From: an uncultured Magnetospirillum sp.
GTDB lineage: Bacteria > Pseudomonadota > Alphaproteobacteria > Rhodospirillales > Magnetospirillaceae
DNA: 64,000 nucleotides
NCBI RefSeq assembly: GCF_903853455.1
Contig: NZ_CAINTR010000133.1
Location: forward strand, 1-64,000
Direction of reading: 5' to 3'
Shown: positions 63,477 through 64,000 of the stretch, piece after piece
How positions within the stretch are numbered: the stretch's first letter is position 1
Layout of the letters: each line of letters opens with the position of its first letter
Translations under genes and position numbers: made by a program
The notes under the pieces: generated by a model
Database searches by the model: none
What the model was told of the DNA's origin: nothing
The model's input: only the letters and a program-made list of their open reading frames with translations

Positions 63477-64000
63477 ATGAACATGAGCTGGTACTGCGAC
63501 ATCGCGCCGGATCATCCGGTCCACGGGCCGTATCATGACCGGGAATACGGCTTCCCGCTCGATGACGAGCGGGGGCTGTTCGAGCGCCTGAGCCTGGAGA
63601 TCTTCCAGGCCGGGCTGTCCTGGCTGATCGTGCTGAAGAAGCGGCCCGCCCTGGTGGCGGCCTTCGAGGGGTTCGATCCCGCTGTCGTCGCCACTTACGG
63701 CGAGATGGAGGTGGCGCGGCTGATGGCCGATGCCGGCATCATCCGCAATCGCCGCAAGATCCTGGCGGTGATCGAGAACGCCCGGCGGCTTGTGGCCATC
63801 CGGAACAGCCACGGCTCGTTCGCCGCCTGGATCGCCGCCCATCATCCCTTGACCAAGCCCGGCTGGGTCAAGCTGTTCAAGGCCAGCTTCGTCTTCATGG
63901 GGGGCGAGGTGGTCAACGAGTTCCTGATGAGTATCGGCTATCTGCCCGGCGCCCATGGCGAGGCCTGTCCGGTCCTTGCGCGGATCAAGCCGTTGGACCC
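63477..64000 (+). CDS. tag: DNA-3-methyladenine glycosylase I (cut by window end)
   Basis: The frame is open to the window end, giving about 174 residues of an expected 185-195. It matches Tag: SWYCDIAPDHPVHGPYHDREYG (Zn-binding Cys and His), LSLEIFQAGLSWLIVLKKRPAL, the helix-hairpin region with NRRKILAVIENAR, and HGEACPV (second Zn pair). It removes 3-methyladenine from alkylated DNA. The ATG at 63477 is followed by another in-frame ATG at 63483. The preceding 118 bases hold the palindromic element. Confidence 0.92.
   Translation, partial: MNMSWYCDIAPDHPVHGPYHDREYGFPLDDERGLFERLSLEIFQAGLSWLIVLKKRPALVAAFEGFDPAVVATYGEMEVARLMADAGIIRNRRKILAVIENARRLVAIRNSHGSFAAWIAAHHPLTKPGWVKLFKASFVFMGGEVVNEFLMSIGYLPGAHGEACPVLARIKPLD

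Overview
The window is GC-rich DNA with dense gene packing and frequent 1-8 nt overlaps. It reads like the chromosome of a free-living, respiring alphaproteobacterium. Homospermidine synthase, MotAB, aspartate/glutamate leucyltransferase, a NirA/CysI-like hemoprotein, a YcbB-type L,D-transpeptidase and the general protein style suggest a Rhodospirillales organism of the Magnetospirillum type. That placement is inferred from gene content; no marker gene or database search was available. No tRNA, rRNA, CRISPR array or intact mobile element was seen.

Region by region. 1-14.8 kb: a giant two-type repeat surface protein whose 5' end looks chimeric, with its own type I secretion genes (a double ABC exporter and a HlyD protein with an unusual multi-pass N-terminus). 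14.8-20.9 kb: a CheY-like regulator, a GIY-YIG protein, homospermidine synthase behind a leader with a small upstream ORF, several small unknown proteins, an XRE regulator, and an HTH/binding-protein regulator facing a DUF2478 protein. 21-27.5 kb: chromate transporter, sulfotransferase, TPR-glycosyltransferase, MFS transporter and a YdjC/HpnK deacetylase. 27.6-36.4 kb: a Cache-type adenylate/guanylate cyclase, sulfate uptake genes (binding protein, cysT, cysW, with no cysA beside them), and a NarL-type regulator with a hybrid kinase. 36.4-45 kb: two cell-wall enzymes, a rhodanese, and a full sulfate assimilation operon (siroheme reductase, cysH, cysD, cysNC).

45.1-55.0 kb is the most interesting part. 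It is a one-strand cluster of a thioredoxin-like protein, ctaA, a small membrane protein, a CuA subunit II, a heme-copper subunit I, ctaB, a Sco protein, a frameshifted cytochrome b/ferredoxin/FlpD fusion, an anchored unknown protein, a second divergent heme-copper subunit I and a second CuA subunit II. Both catalytic subunits lack the active-site tyrosine of oxygen reductases, and the second also lacks one copper-site histidine. The cluster may therefore encode a nitric-oxide-reductase-like or otherwise non-canonical terminal enzyme fed by its own cytochrome b module.

55-64 kb: a GH1 glycosidase, a leucyltransferase, an RDD protein and motAB on the minus strand, a flavin reductase, a penicillin acylase family enzyme, methylmalonyl-CoA epimerase, a palindromic repeat element, and a 3-methyladenine glycosylase cut by the window end.
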